A stretch of 23,688 bases of DNA, from positions 33,358-57,045 of the forward strand of contig JAHBMJ010004560.1 in the NCBI GenBank assembly GCA_018398765.1, written 5' to 3'. The DNA is from Chromera velia (taxonomy: Eukaryota > Sar > Chromeraceae). Below, piece after piece: positions 9,750 to 19,490 of the stretch. The notes beneath the pieces are model-generated. The model made no database searches and was not told the DNA's origin. It saw nothing but the letters and a program-made list of their open reading frames with translations. Position numbers and translations under genes: made by a program. Positions within the stretch are counted from its first letter, which is position 1. Each line of letters starts with the position of its first letter.

Positions 9750-10880
9750 GCCTCTCTCTCACGCATGCACTGCATCCTTCTGTAATGGTAGCGACTGTTT
9801 GTTTGATGGTTGCGGTAAGTGCAAAGCACAGAGAGTACAGACAGTCAGTGCAAATTTCCCGTGATGTACAATCAAGCGGGGGCCCGTCTGTTGCATGGGG
9901 GGGTAAATTAATTGAAAGAAAGAGAATTAAGCATCTGTCGATGCATCGCAGGGGGGGGTGACGGCTGTTTAGTCGACTCTTTTGAAGTCGATAGATGGGG
10001 TGGGGTTGGGGTCCTTGGGAATTTTTTCAAAGAAATAAATAACAATGGGTCTTCCCTCCGGGCTTTGTTGTCCGTCAGCCCCAACGAGGGGGTCTAGACG
10101 TGTGTCACTATTTTTGTTTGCTTCTGTGAACACGACTCATCCAACAGGTCTCACAGGAGACCATGCAGCACTGGCATGCCCTTGCATCAAACGAACACGC
10201 TCACGTGAGCACGGCATCAAAGCTGTAATTTGACCTGGAGGCCAAGGGGCTGTCAATGGTCGAGGGGAAGGGAGTGAAGGAGCCAGGGGGTGGAGAAAGC
10301 ATGAATGAAAGTTTGGGGCTTTTTCTATTTATAAGTCCTGTTCGGATCTGAAGTGGCCCGTGTTCCGTGGGGGGTTGGAGAAGTGCCTTTGCTTTCACAG
10401 CTACCCAAGCTTACTCCACGAGAACTGGGGCCTGCTTCCAGACGTGTCTTCGAAGACGCGAGTTCTGTATGTTGCATATAACCCATGCAGTGATCGAGTT
10501 GTTGGAGGCCTTCAGAGGCAGGAACCGCCAATAACACAAAGAGGAGAAGAGCGGAATTGACGCAGAAAGGGCGAGTCGTACTAATGCGCTCGGAGTTTAG
10601 ATCCGAACTGCTAACGGGAGGGAACTTCGGCTCCCTCTGGGACTGTTTGAATGAATGTGATGTGGTCCCTTCATTGGGGCCTCGATATCAGGATTCTGAA
10701 GTGGGAATTAAATGCAACAGGTGTGCAGGATTCTTTTCTGTACGTATTTTTCTGTGCACATTTGGATGTGTTGAGTTCCACTTGCCTTCTGGGACCGATG
10801 AGGAGGCATTTGTGATCCGAATGTAGAGTGCCTTTCCACGCAGTGGGTGGAATGATCCATTGCTGATATCTGCTGCTGCT
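9750..10880. other. Intergenic 3' flank of the kinase
   Basis: No gene recognised. GGTCTC-ACAG-GAGACC at 10147-10162 is a perfect 6-bp hairpin, and GCTCACGTGAGC at 10199-10210 is a perfect 12-bp palindrome with a CACGTG core. AATAAA lies at 10034-10039. G-runs occur at about 9898 and 9952. The small open frames look random. Confidence 0.5.
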
Positions 10881-11606
10881 GTTTCATAATATTTTTAAGA
10901 TGAATCAAAATTCAGTCAAAGAAGATTGAGCTGAACAAATGTTTATAAGTCTTTCAATGTTATGAGTCATTCACGACTCGGATCGACGGATTCATACATG
11001 AATGCTGTAATTTTCCTTGCACATATACATTTTTAAGTTGGTTTTCAATTAACGTTATTTTGATATATAATTGAAGTGACCCTTTTAACTTTTTAAACTT
11101 TAAAATTTAAAGTCATTCCATTTATAGCATAATTAATTTACTTTGAATACAAAGCTTACAGCAAAAGATCTAGCTATCAAACGATACTTGTGAAAAGCCT
11201 TGAACTAACGCTTAAAACTTTGAAATTATTTGAGTCGATCGCTAGGTCGATTGATGATTGAATTAGATATGGCTTAGAACAATTTTTAGCTTAATTGAAT
11301 ATCATAAATTACCCTAGGCATTTTATTGATAATTGGTTTACTACCAGCCTAGCTACTAGCTAGGTTTAGCAGTTATTTAATAACTTGAATGTTTCAAGTT
11401 TCACTTACATTTTTATTTTAACTAAAGTTACTAAAATTGGATAAATATTAGTAATTATGAAATACTACATGCTAGTTCGCCACAAATCAGACCTTCCATC
11501 CGAGCTACTCTTTCAGCTCTAATATTAGAGTCCTCACACTATCACTACCAGACTCTCAGATTCGGGAACTGTTCAGGCGATGCCATCTCATTTCGAGCCT
11601 TATTTC
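10881..11606. other. AT-rich intergenic stretch
   Basis: Clearly lower GC than the gene regions, with no open frame of note and no repeat that I could match elsewhere in the window. Confidence 0.5.
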
Positions 11607-12722
11607 TCAGCCGTCCGGCCCCCCATCTCCATTCCGAACGGTCACCACACCAAGACCTAAGTGCTCAAACCCACTGATGAGGCCAAGGTTGCCTCGACCC
11701 GGATCCTGAGACATCAACGACTTTGAAGCGTCTTCAAAAGTTTTCACAGCGAAGGTCGCCTGCGCGCGGACAAAGAGCGATTCGGCATGATGGCTGTAAC
11801 CATCGATCCTCACATCTTGAGCATCGTAACCCGTCTTCTCCCTGATGAGTGCCTTCACTTGCTTCTTGATCTCTTTCGCCTGCTTTGGGTTGACATCTGC
11901 AATTAACAGGACAGTGGAATTCGAAGTTGATGCATGCATACCGTCATCCCATGAGGTTGTGAATGCTTATTCACTCATACACAGGTTTCGCAAAACACGT
12001 CGATTCAGAAGCAGTTCATTTTCCAGACAGACGTTCTCCCATGCCCTTCAATCGCAAGCTCCGTGAATCAGACGAACGGCATGCAGGCTTGGTTGGCGCA
12101 ATAATTAAGTACGTGTGAAAATCAGCGACCTGAAAAGATGTCAGAGGATGAAGCATGAAAGATCGACGCAATCCGGGAAGACTCCAAGAAGGTGAACACA
12201 CTTTTGGGGACACTCAAACACAGAGCACCTCCCACAGCAAGTTTTTCTTTTCTCTTTTTTTCCTTGCCTCGGTAAATGTGCTTTCCCCTCTCTTCTCTCT
12301 CTTTCTCTTTCCTCAAAGAGACACACAAAGATACACGTGAGTTTGAAGAGCAAGGATGAAAAAAATCGTCGAAGACATCTTTCTCTCGTTCTCATGCACC
12401 CTCTCATCCCTTCAAACGGATGCAATGAACGTCAACGACTCACGTATCTTTTCCCCGTCCAGTGAAAGCGTGGCAGCAAAGCACGCGACAACTAGTCAGC
12501 TGATGTACCTTTCACGCAAAACCATGCACGTACTGACGTGTCTCTTTCCCGGGTACAGCAAACGTCACACCAATACGCACGGACTGCTGCGATCTTGACA
12601 TAGTGAGACTTCCTGAACGCAAATGAAGGGTCAGCTTTTGAGACCAGATTTTCACGTGGAAGGAGACCCACGTACGCAGACCCCGACAGCAAGGCGGATG
12701 AGAACACAAAGAAAAGCAGGAC
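11607..12722 (-). CDS. Small secreted cysteine-containing protein with SEA-like C-terminal domain, start not resolved
   Basis: Minus-strand exons 12722-12672, 12612-12577, 12499-12444, 12129-12113 (17 nt) and 11896-11607 have GT-AG ends and matching phases (0, 0, 2, 1). The first encodes VLLFFVFSSALLSGSAY, a signal-peptide-like hydrophobic run. The next two give short Cys-rich stretches (EVSLCQDRSSPC, LTSCRVLCCHAF). The last two give SLIFTHVNPKQAKEIKKQ, a helix, then DVRIDGY and LFVRAQATFAVKTF, and a Gly-rich end. A strand, a long helix, then a DV.I strand and a further strand is the pattern of SEA-like ferredoxin-type extracellular domains; this is a pattern match, not a family assignment. 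No ATG lies in frame just upstream, so a small first exon is missing; MRRQQYS from about 12844 is one phase-compatible option. No function is assigned. The terminal exon is the surest part. Confidence 0.45.
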
Positions 12723-12879
12723 CTTAGAAACAGTTCGGACACCATGCGAAACACAACAGTCCAGGAGCGAGGGCCTGGCGGTGGGCGGACAAGGGACCGG
12801 GGGGGGGTGCGACTGAGAGACACACTGTATTGTTGTCTTCTCATTGTTGTTTGAGATGAACGTAAGGCAGCTAGACAAC

Positions 12880-13049
12880 AACGAGAGACATACAGCGATA
12901 TACAACGACAGACAGAAACAAAAAGAGAAGGGGAAAGACATAGGAACCAAGAGAGATACCAAAAGGGACAGAGAACAGCAGAGACAGGGAGAGAAACAGA
13001 GAGATAGAGACATACAGAGACAGAGAGATAGAGAGACAGCGAGACAGAA

Positions 13050-13094
<45 letters not shown>

Positions 13095-13218
13095 CAGAGA
13101 GATAGTCAGACAGCGAGACAGAACGACACAGAGACACAGAGATAGAGATACAGGCAGACAGGCAGATTGAGAGACAGAGAAACAGAGGCAGAGGGACAGG
13201 CAGACACACAGACAGACC

Positions 13219-13253
<35 letters not shown>

Positions 13254-13415
13254 TATATGTTTCAGACAGACAGGCAGACAGACAGACAGACAGACAAACA
13301 GACACACAGACAGACAGACAGACAGACAGAAAGACAGAAAGACAGAAAGACAGAAAGACAGACAGACAGAAAGACAGAAAGACAGACAGACAGACAGACA
13401 GACAAAAAAAAAAAG
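12880..13415 (+). repeat. CAGA-type tetranucleotide array, about 0.5 kb
   Basis: Dense CAGACAGACAGA (CTGT on the other strand) with GAGA interruptions, nearly pure from 13207 to 13405 and ending in an A-run. Long frames of CLSV or DRQT repeats across it are artefacts. It lies just upstream of the predicted start of the minus-strand secreted-protein gene. Confidence 0.95.
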
Positions 13416-15039
13416 AACGTGTTGCTTTGTATCTTCAACTCCAGGCAAAAGAGACTCTGCGACAACATTCGGTGAAAGAAGGAAACCAGATGGGGGGGTG
13501 GAGAACTACCAAGTGGGGACCCAGGACGTAGAGAACAGCAAATAGAGGGAAAAGTGGACAGGCAGAATGAAGGAACAATTACAGGGGAGAAAAGAATCAG
13601 TGTCTGTGTGTGTGAAAACGGATGTGCGGCGGTGGCCAGAAAAAGGTGTGTGTTGTGCTAGTAGGAATTGTGGTTCGAAACACGCCTCATGCCCAAGCCA
13701 CGATATATACGGAGGCCACCACCGAGGCCACCATAGAAGGAAATAAATTCTTGCGCATGGGCTGACCAGGGCAGGCAGTGTCCAGGGGGGGGAGATAGAA
13801 TTCTACGCAGCTGCACCTGCAGACAGATGAGCAAGGCTCAGATGTATAGGTCAGCTTTGATTTCGGGTAAGAGTTCGTTTGCTTTTCTCTTCATTCTACG
13901 GTTTTTCTCTCGCACTTTGTCATTTGTGTGCGCAAGGGGCGGTCGTACCGAAATCACAGGGTAAGCGGCTAGTCTAAGCAGCAGTACGGATGAGAAGTAT
14001 TACTGCAAGAACCACGAATAGAAGAACTACGGGCAGAAGGCTGACTGTTGGACGAGACACTGACCGAAGAAGGGAAGAAGGCGTGAAGGTCCCTGCATTA
14101 AAAAAAAAGTGCATAATTGGGAGGAATATATATATATATATATGTCACTTGGGCGCTCCTTTTCAAGCTATTGACCACTTCGTGATTGCGCAAAACGGGG
14201 CGTGAAAAAGCACTCTAGCGCGAGGAACGCACACAGGCCAAAATGAACAAAGGGCGTTCAGACTCACCGGAAACTGTCGAAGGCCACGATGGCGTTGCTC
14301 CCGTCTCTGACACTCTGACAGCAAAAGCAAGCAACCCGGCAGACCAGACCGCTCACATATGGGGTGACAATATATATATTGGGCTTCAGCTTCACCTTAT
14401 GTTACAGCGAGACAGATTTCATGGACAGCAGTATTTGCTTCCTGTCGATCATGCAAACTGCAGGGCTCAGCAGGGTTTCTCCCACCACCTATATAGCTAG
14501 CTATATATATATATATATCTAGATAGATATATATGGTTAGCTGATGCTAGCAGCATCTTGGATCATCTACACAATGAATTGGCAGCTCAGCTGCTTGTCA
14601 TTGCAGCTTAATTCAGCCCCAAGCAGTGTAATCTCATGCATATGCAGCGTGTTACACGTGTGTATACAGATATATGTCACCTCCATTTCATGCAGTTCAT
14701 GCACACAATTATGCAGCTTCCTTCAGTGTCTAGGTGTTGCATTCTCGCATGCAGGCAATCAATCGCGCGGTGTTGCATGCATGCATGGGTGCATGTTGCA
14801 AACTGCGCCCATGCAACACATGATGCATCATTGCATGCATTTATCAATATAGAGCTCGAGATAACCTATATATATAGGAGATAACAAAACTCGATCGATC
14901 GGACGCCCCGATCTGAGTGAGTCTGACGGATTTGCCTGGCCAGGAGGGTTTCGATATGAGCAGATGCAGTTCTTGTGACTTCGCGCATAGCAATTGGCGC
15001 CCGGCCGCATTCATTATACTGCACCTTTGAAGTAAGGCC
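13416..15039. other. Intergenic, simple AT repeats and TGCA-rich patch
   Basis: No gene is supported. TA runs occur at 14125-14144 and around 14490-14535. Bases 14580-14840 are packed with ATGCAG, TGCATG and CAGCTG words. An open frame at 14243-14500 has an ATG and 85 codons but no recognisable motif or similarity, so I left it out as a gene. Confidence 0.5.
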
Positions 15040-15177
15040 TCAATTTTCAGGACCTTCAATCGTGAAGGCCAAGACTGTAACAGTCACAGCCTCGAAATCT
15101 GAAACATCTGAATAGGAGGTCAACCCAAGAATTTGGCCTCCCGCAGTAGTGAGGACACGATTTCATCAACAGTGAGT
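15040..15177 (-). CDS. Candidate 3' exon pair of an unrecognised minus-strand gene
   Basis: Two minus-strand blocks, 15177-15125 and 15098-15040, are flanked by TTGCAG and TTTCAG acceptors and a GGGTTGAC donor. Joined in phase 1 they read LTVDEIVSSLLREAKFL then DFEAVTVTVLAFTIEGPEN and a TGA stop: a helix followed by a strand of alternating hydrophobic residues. The pattern resembles the C-terminal domain of the minus-strand gene ending at 11607, but the sequence is not clearly homologous. No convincing upstream exon was found; going upstream it would run antisense to the neighbouring + strand gene at 15322. It may be a remnant. Confidence 0.35.
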
Positions 15178-15321
15178 CTGCAATTTGAGTCAATTATTCG
15201 ACATTGGCCAGAATTCGAGCTTTGTGCCCACCTAGGTGCCCACTACATACTCGAAAAACAGACCACTGCCCTAGCTACTTCTTTCGTCTGCAGAGGCGCC
15301 ACGCGGTCGTTCCCAACAGAC

Positions 15322-15957
15322 ATGCTGCAGTTTTTCATCCTCCTGACCCTGGTCGTTTTGGATGAGGTTGAAGGCAGCGCTCCGCTTCCGGAGAAGAAGG
15401 TGGAGTTCGATGATCAGGAAATGACTCTCGCTGCATTGATTGCGGCTCATACCGGTGAAGAAGCCGATTTGTACAACATCGTTGGCCACAACTGTCAGCC
15501 ACTAGATTCAAATATTGCCGCGAAACACTTCTCAGGCGAAAAGGTTACAGGTTTGTGAATTTGTCTTTCATTCAAATTTGGGCGCTCACTTCGGGGAACC
15601 ACAAGTTGGCAAATATAGACCTGTGTATAGTTTTACTGCTGCAGCGATCAGGAAAGAGACCGAAGCTGACGTTGAGGATGCAAACTACGTCCGGGTGCGT
15701 TCTCTCAGTGATTATAGGACCGACACCTGAGGCTCCAAGTTTGAACGGTTGCTCCTCAGGCTCTAGCCTCAGGCTGTGCACCAATATGCGGAAAGACATA
15801 TTAATTCTCAAACTTGCAGGCCGAGAGACAGATTCTTCTTTTGAACGAGCAGCACCAGACTGACCTCGCACTTGCTCGCTTGGCACAGGATGAAGCAATT
15901 GAGGATGAAGAAGATGCGGCAGACGGTGGGGCAGGCTACTGCGAGGACGACGCCTGA
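15322..15957 (+). CDS. Small secreted acidic protein, unknown family
   Basis: Exons 15322-15550, 15645-15694 and 15820-15957 join with phases 1 and 0 to give 138 residues ending in TGA. The first ATG of the MLQFFILLTLVVLDEVEGSA stretch is chosen because it starts a typical signal peptide; the frame is open further upstream but without signal character. The mature chain of about 118 residues is acidic and mostly helical: DDQEMTLAALIAAHTGEEAD, then a heptad-like region (QILLLNEQHQTDLALARLAQ), and a very acidic tail (DEAIEDEEDAADGG) ending GYCEDDA. Two cysteines are visible (HNCQ and GYCED). The donor CAG|GTTTGT is used rather than the slightly earlier AAG|GTTACA because only it matches the next exon's phase. 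No family is recognised; export or an endomembrane location is inferred from the signal peptide only. Confidence 0.55.
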
Positions 15958-16433
15958 GGTATGAAAAAGTTGCAACTGCCCCCCTCTCAACCTTGGAAAA
16001 CAAAGCAGAGCTATAGGGACATCTTGGTATAAGGCAATCTAGCAGGCAAATTCAAACAATTGCAATGATTTCATGATATATTTTATCTTTCTTTCATGCA
16101 CTGGCATTACTAAGTAGCACTTTGATCGATCTGGAATTAAACGTTTTTTTTAATTACTAGATTTTTTATTATGGGGCCAAATGATTGGCCCAAATCTAGT
16201 CTGCCAATGTAGCTTGCCACAAAGCACGTATCAATTTGTTCTAGCTTATCAAACAGTTCAAATATAACTAGGAAACACAAACATCAAACAAAGCCCTGGT
16301 ACATTTGAAGTTATATTTGTATAGATCGAGTTACATATAGTTATACTTCAAACTTGAACTTCAAGTTAAAGTTTCTTTGCCCCTGCAGCTTAGTTTTTGT
16401 TTAATTTAAAGTCTAAGCAGCACTTAAGGTGGC
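15958..16433. other. AT-rich intergenic stretch
   Basis: The 3' flank of the secreted-protein gene. No open frame or structured repeat was recognised. Confidence 0.5.
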
Positions 16434-16955
16434 AAGAAGGCTTTACTACTACTAGTATCTTAATTCAAGTCAGTTTCAGGTTCTATAATTCCTTTTGGTT
16501 CAAAAATTATGACTATTCACTTTTTTAGATTTAAAGTGAAGATAATTATTATTACCTAGTGATCCTAGCCTCACTTTCACTCTAAATAACAATACCAGAA
16601 TATAACACTGTATTAACATATTTTTTTCCTAATATTGAAAATTTGTAATGAAAAACCTTTTTATAGTATCAAGGGTGCATGTAAGAAGGCTTTACTGTCT
16701 CAATTTCAGCTTTGAATTCCTTTTGCTTCAAAAGCTATAGCTATTTACTTTTTTAGATTGGAAGTGAATTCAGGTAGTTGTACCTAGTGATCCCAGCTTC
16801 ACTTTCAATCTGCATAGCAACACCACAACATAACAAATTTTTTCCTTAGTATTGAAAAAGCTGTTTGCAGTATTAAAGGTCCATAAAAGAAAGCTTTACT
16901 ATCTTAATTTCAAGTTCAGCTTCTAACTCCTCTTGGTTCAAAAGTTAGGAGTACT
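16434..16955 (+). repeat. Imperfect tandem repeat of 200-250 bp, about 2.3 copies
   Basis: Units start with AAGAAGGCTTTACT at 16434, again at 16683, and with AAGAAAGCTTTACT at 16887. Shared blocks in order are the start, CCTTTTGGTTCAAAA, TTTACTTTTTTAGATT, ACCTAGTGATCC, TTCACTTTCA and TATTGAAAA. The second unit is about 45 bp shorter and the third is cut off after the GGTTCAAAAG block. No coding potential. Confidence 0.85.
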
Positions 16956-16984
16956 TGAATGATTGATTGAAGACCTATAGCTGC

Positions 16985-17258
16985 ACGGAGAAGGAAGAAA
17001 ATATGCAGACATGCAGGCATATCTCTTGAACCAGAAAGAGTGGGACAGTGAAACTGGGGGTGGAAAGACGTCTATCCTGTACCTCTTGCTCCTGCTGAAA
17101 AGCTCAAGGCCAGCGACTTTGCCTGCAAAACATCCCCACTGCTTGCACCTCCATGCACCCTCAACTCACTCGCACGGAGAGGGAAGAAAATGTGAAGACA
17201 TGCAGGCGCACCTCTTGAAGTAGAAACAGCGGGACAGTGAGACTGGGGGCAGAAAGCA
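16985..17258 (+). repeat. Duplicated unit of about 86 bp, 189 bp apart
   Basis: 16985-17070 and 17174-17258 share ACGGAGA.GGAAGAAAAT, AGACATGCAGGC, CTCTTGAA, AGAAA..G.GGGACAGTGA and ACTGGGGG in the same order and orientation. A short open frame crosses copy 1, but copy 2 does not keep it, so this reads as non-coding duplication. Confidence 0.85.
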
Positions 17259-17269
17259 CACACATGCAG

Positions 17270-17360
17270 ACGTACATACATATCCACAGACACGTATACA
17301 CACATACACACACACACACACACACACAGACACACACACACACATACAAATACACACAGA
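17270..17360 (+). repeat. CA dinucleotide microsatellite
   Basis: ACACACAC with ATAC interruptions, leading directly into the GACT array. Confidence 0.95.
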
Positions 17361-17393
17361 CTGACTGACGGACTGACGGACTGACGGACTGAC

Positions 17394-17424
<31 letters not shown>

Positions 17425-17890
17425 GTGACTGAGTGACTGAGTGAGTGACTGAGTGACTGAGTGACTGAGTGACTGAGTGACTGAGTGACTGAGTGACTGA
17501 GTGACTGAGTGACTGAGTGACTGACTGACTGACTGACTGACTGACTGACTGACTGACTGACTGACTGACTGACTAACCGGCTGACTGGTTTACTGACTGA
17601 CTGACTGACTGGTTGACCGGCTGACTGACTGACTTTCTAAGTGACTGACTGCCTGACTTTCTGACGGGCTGACTGACTGACTGACTGACTGAAGGGATGA
17701 CTGACTGACTGACTGACTGACTGACTGACTGACTGACTGACTGACTGACTGACTGACTGACTGACTGACTGACTGGCTTGCTGGCTGGCTGGCTGACTGA
17801 CTGACTGACTGACTGACTGACTGGCTGGCTGACTGACTGACTGACTGACTGACTGGTTGACTGACTGCGCCTGACCGATTGACTGTCTGG
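17358..17890 (+). repeat. GACT tetranucleotide array with octamer variants
   Basis: Begins as GGACTGAC, becomes GTGACTGA octamers (about 17415-17520), then long pure GACT runs (17517-17572 and 17695-17775), with GGCT and GGTT variants toward the right. Long frames of SQSV or TDRL residues are artefacts. Confidence 0.95.
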
Positions 17891-18000
17891 CCTTGGTGCC
17901 TGCCTTGATGCCTCCCTCAGTGCCTATATGTTTGTGTGCCCCCTCTGACAGTGGCAGACACACCACTGTCATCATCGGGGGGGGGATACACATACACATT
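17889..18000 (+). repeat. Non-simple module between arrays, copy A
   Basis: TTGGTGCCTGCC, CCTCCCTCAGTGCCTA, then the hairpin TGACAGTGG-CAGACACA-CCACTGTCA, a G-run and ATACACATACACAT. The same order appears at 18137-18245. Confidence 0.88.
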
Positions 18001-18004
18001 CGCA

Positions 18005-18135
18005 CATACTGACTGACTGACTGACTGACCGGCTGACTGATTGACCGTTTGACTGGTTGACTGGCTGGCTGATTGACTGGCTGACTTTTTGAATGACTGA
18101 CTGGATGACTGACTGACTGACTGACTTACTCACTG
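18005..18135 (+). repeat. Second GACT-type array
   Basis: TGACTGAC with GGTTGACT and GGCTGATT variants, the same family as the large array to the left. It separates the two non-simple modules. Confidence 0.92.
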
Positions 18136-18136
18136 G

Positions 18137-18245
18137 CCTGTATGCCTGCCTTGGTGCCTCCCTCAGTGCCTACATGGCTGCGTGCCCCCCTCCGACAGTG
18201 GTAGGCGCACCACTGTCATCATCGGGGGGGGATACACATACACAT
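18137..18245 (+). repeat. Non-simple module between arrays, copy B
   Basis: A diverged copy of 17889-18000. The hairpin arms GACAGTGG and CCACTGTC are unchanged while the 8-base loop differs (TAGGCGCA instead of CAGACACA). Confidence 0.88.
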
Positions 18246-18859
18246 CGAATACACCCTCAAGTCACCTTCATGCACCGGCAAGATACATACACCCTCAAAA
18301 AAAGTCGAAAGCTCCGCAAGATCTCACCAGCTGTCCAACCTGCAAGTCTGTTTGAGAAACTCGGGAACAGGCACGCACGCAGACAGAGAGAGCCTGCAGG
18401 CCCTTGCAAAGGTTGCATCTGCAGGCCCTGAACGGAGCACTGCCAGCGTGTCACGAATCCTCATCGAGCCCTCCCAAGGGGCGAGCAGGAGGAGATGCCG
18501 ATGTCCACCATATGTCCACCACGCATTCCTTGGTGCTCCTCTCAATACGGCTGGGACCCTGGGAAGATAGGTTGAATGGAAGACTGCACGCAGGCAAAAG
18601 GGGCGGGGCACAAAAATCTATTCTATCAAATGCCTTCACATATGCGCCTTCTCTCGATTGCTTCACCCACAGACGGGAATCTACATTTGGTGCAGCACCA
18701 GAGTCTTTGCATGCCCATCTTTGCATATGCCCGCGTCTAAGCCCATATAGACATGCATGCATGTACGGTGAGTTGACTGACTTGACTGTTGAAAGCGTCG
18801 TGTAAGTCGATGGCAAATCGTGAGTCGCGACTCCTCCTAGGGATTGTACAAGAAGATTG
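18246..18859. other. No supported gene
   Basis: Mixed-composition sequence with ACATGCATGCATGT at about 18750 and several CTGCAGG words. Frames are open on both strands for 70-200 codons but show no motif I recognise, apart from the candidate exon immediately to the right. Confidence 0.4.
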
Positions 18860-18861
18860 CG

Positions 18862-19071
18862 TATATACCTAGCTAACTTGATACGTCGGCGGATTTCCCT
18901 GGCCTCCTCGACCCTTGAGTAGAGAACTGTCTGACCTTCGTCATCGTATGTAGATGCATGCTTCTGGGGGGGGGGTCTCGGCTGCATGAAGCCGCGTCCC
19001 GCCGCCGCCCGAATCGGACCCAGGGGGGGATGCCCAGGATCGTATGTCATCCCGCCGCCGTCAACCCTCAT
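18862..19071 (-). CDS. Candidate 5' exon of an unrecognised gene
   Basis: On the minus strand an ATG at 19071 opens a Gly/Pro-rich N-terminus (MRVDGGGMTYDPGHPP) followed by YDDEGQTVLYSRVEEAREIR and RRIKLA, a charged helix. A TAGCTAG|GTATATAC donor near 18862 would end the exon, and the frame stays open to 18451 if it is not used. The helix is the most protein-like part. No downstream exon could be assigned and no family is recognised, so this may be chance. Confidence 0.3.
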
Positions 19072-19105
19072 ATCACCCCCCCGTATGGACGCCCGGGGTG
19101 ATATG
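19070..19105. repeat. Perfect 11-bp inverted repeat
   Basis: CATATCACCCC and GGGGTGATATG lie about 15 bases apart directly before the left minisatellite array. GTGATAT followed by CCCCC recurs at the right end of the AT-rich block (about 22294-22306). Confidence 0.85.
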
Positions 19106-19490
19106 GATGGATAGATTAATAGATGAATGGACGGATGATGGATGGACGTGAATAAATAGATAGATGAGTGGAAGTGTGGTGGATGGATGAGTGGAAGTGT
19201 GGTGGATGGATGAATGGAAGTGCGATGGATAGTTGAATGGAAGTATGATGAATGGATGAATGGAAGTGTGGTGGATGGATGGATGGCTAGATAGATGGAA
19301 GTTTGGTGGATGGATGAATGGAAGTGTTGTGGATGGATGAGTGGAAGTGTGGTGGATAGATGAATGGAAGTGCGATGGATAGTTGAATGGAAGTATGATG
19401 AATGGATGAATGGAAGTGTGGTGGATGGATAAATGGAAGTGTGGTGGATGGATGGATGGAAGTTTGGTGGATGGATGAGTGGAAGTGGTA
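19106..19490 (+). repeat. 23-bp minisatellite, left array
   Basis: About 16 units of the form GGATGGATGAATGGAAGTGTGG plus T, with single-base variants and a few shortened units. The frames of HPSI residues on the minus strand are artefacts. Confidence 0.95.

Noticed and set aside
12492-13448. 318-codon minus-strand frame of CLSV repeats
   Set aside because: Translation of the CAGA array. Only its end, outside the array, overlaps proposed exons.
14243-14500. 85-codon + strand frame
   Set aside because: No recognisable motif, no splice partners and TA repeats inside.
14544-14852. 102-codon Cys/His/Met-rich frame
   Set aside because: The composition follows from the repeated TGCA words.
17637-18005. 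122-codon SQSV-rich minus-strand frame
   Set aside because: Translation of the GACT array.
17350-18140. CRISPR-like array
   Set aside because: These are simple GACT repeats without unique spacers in a eukaryotic setting.
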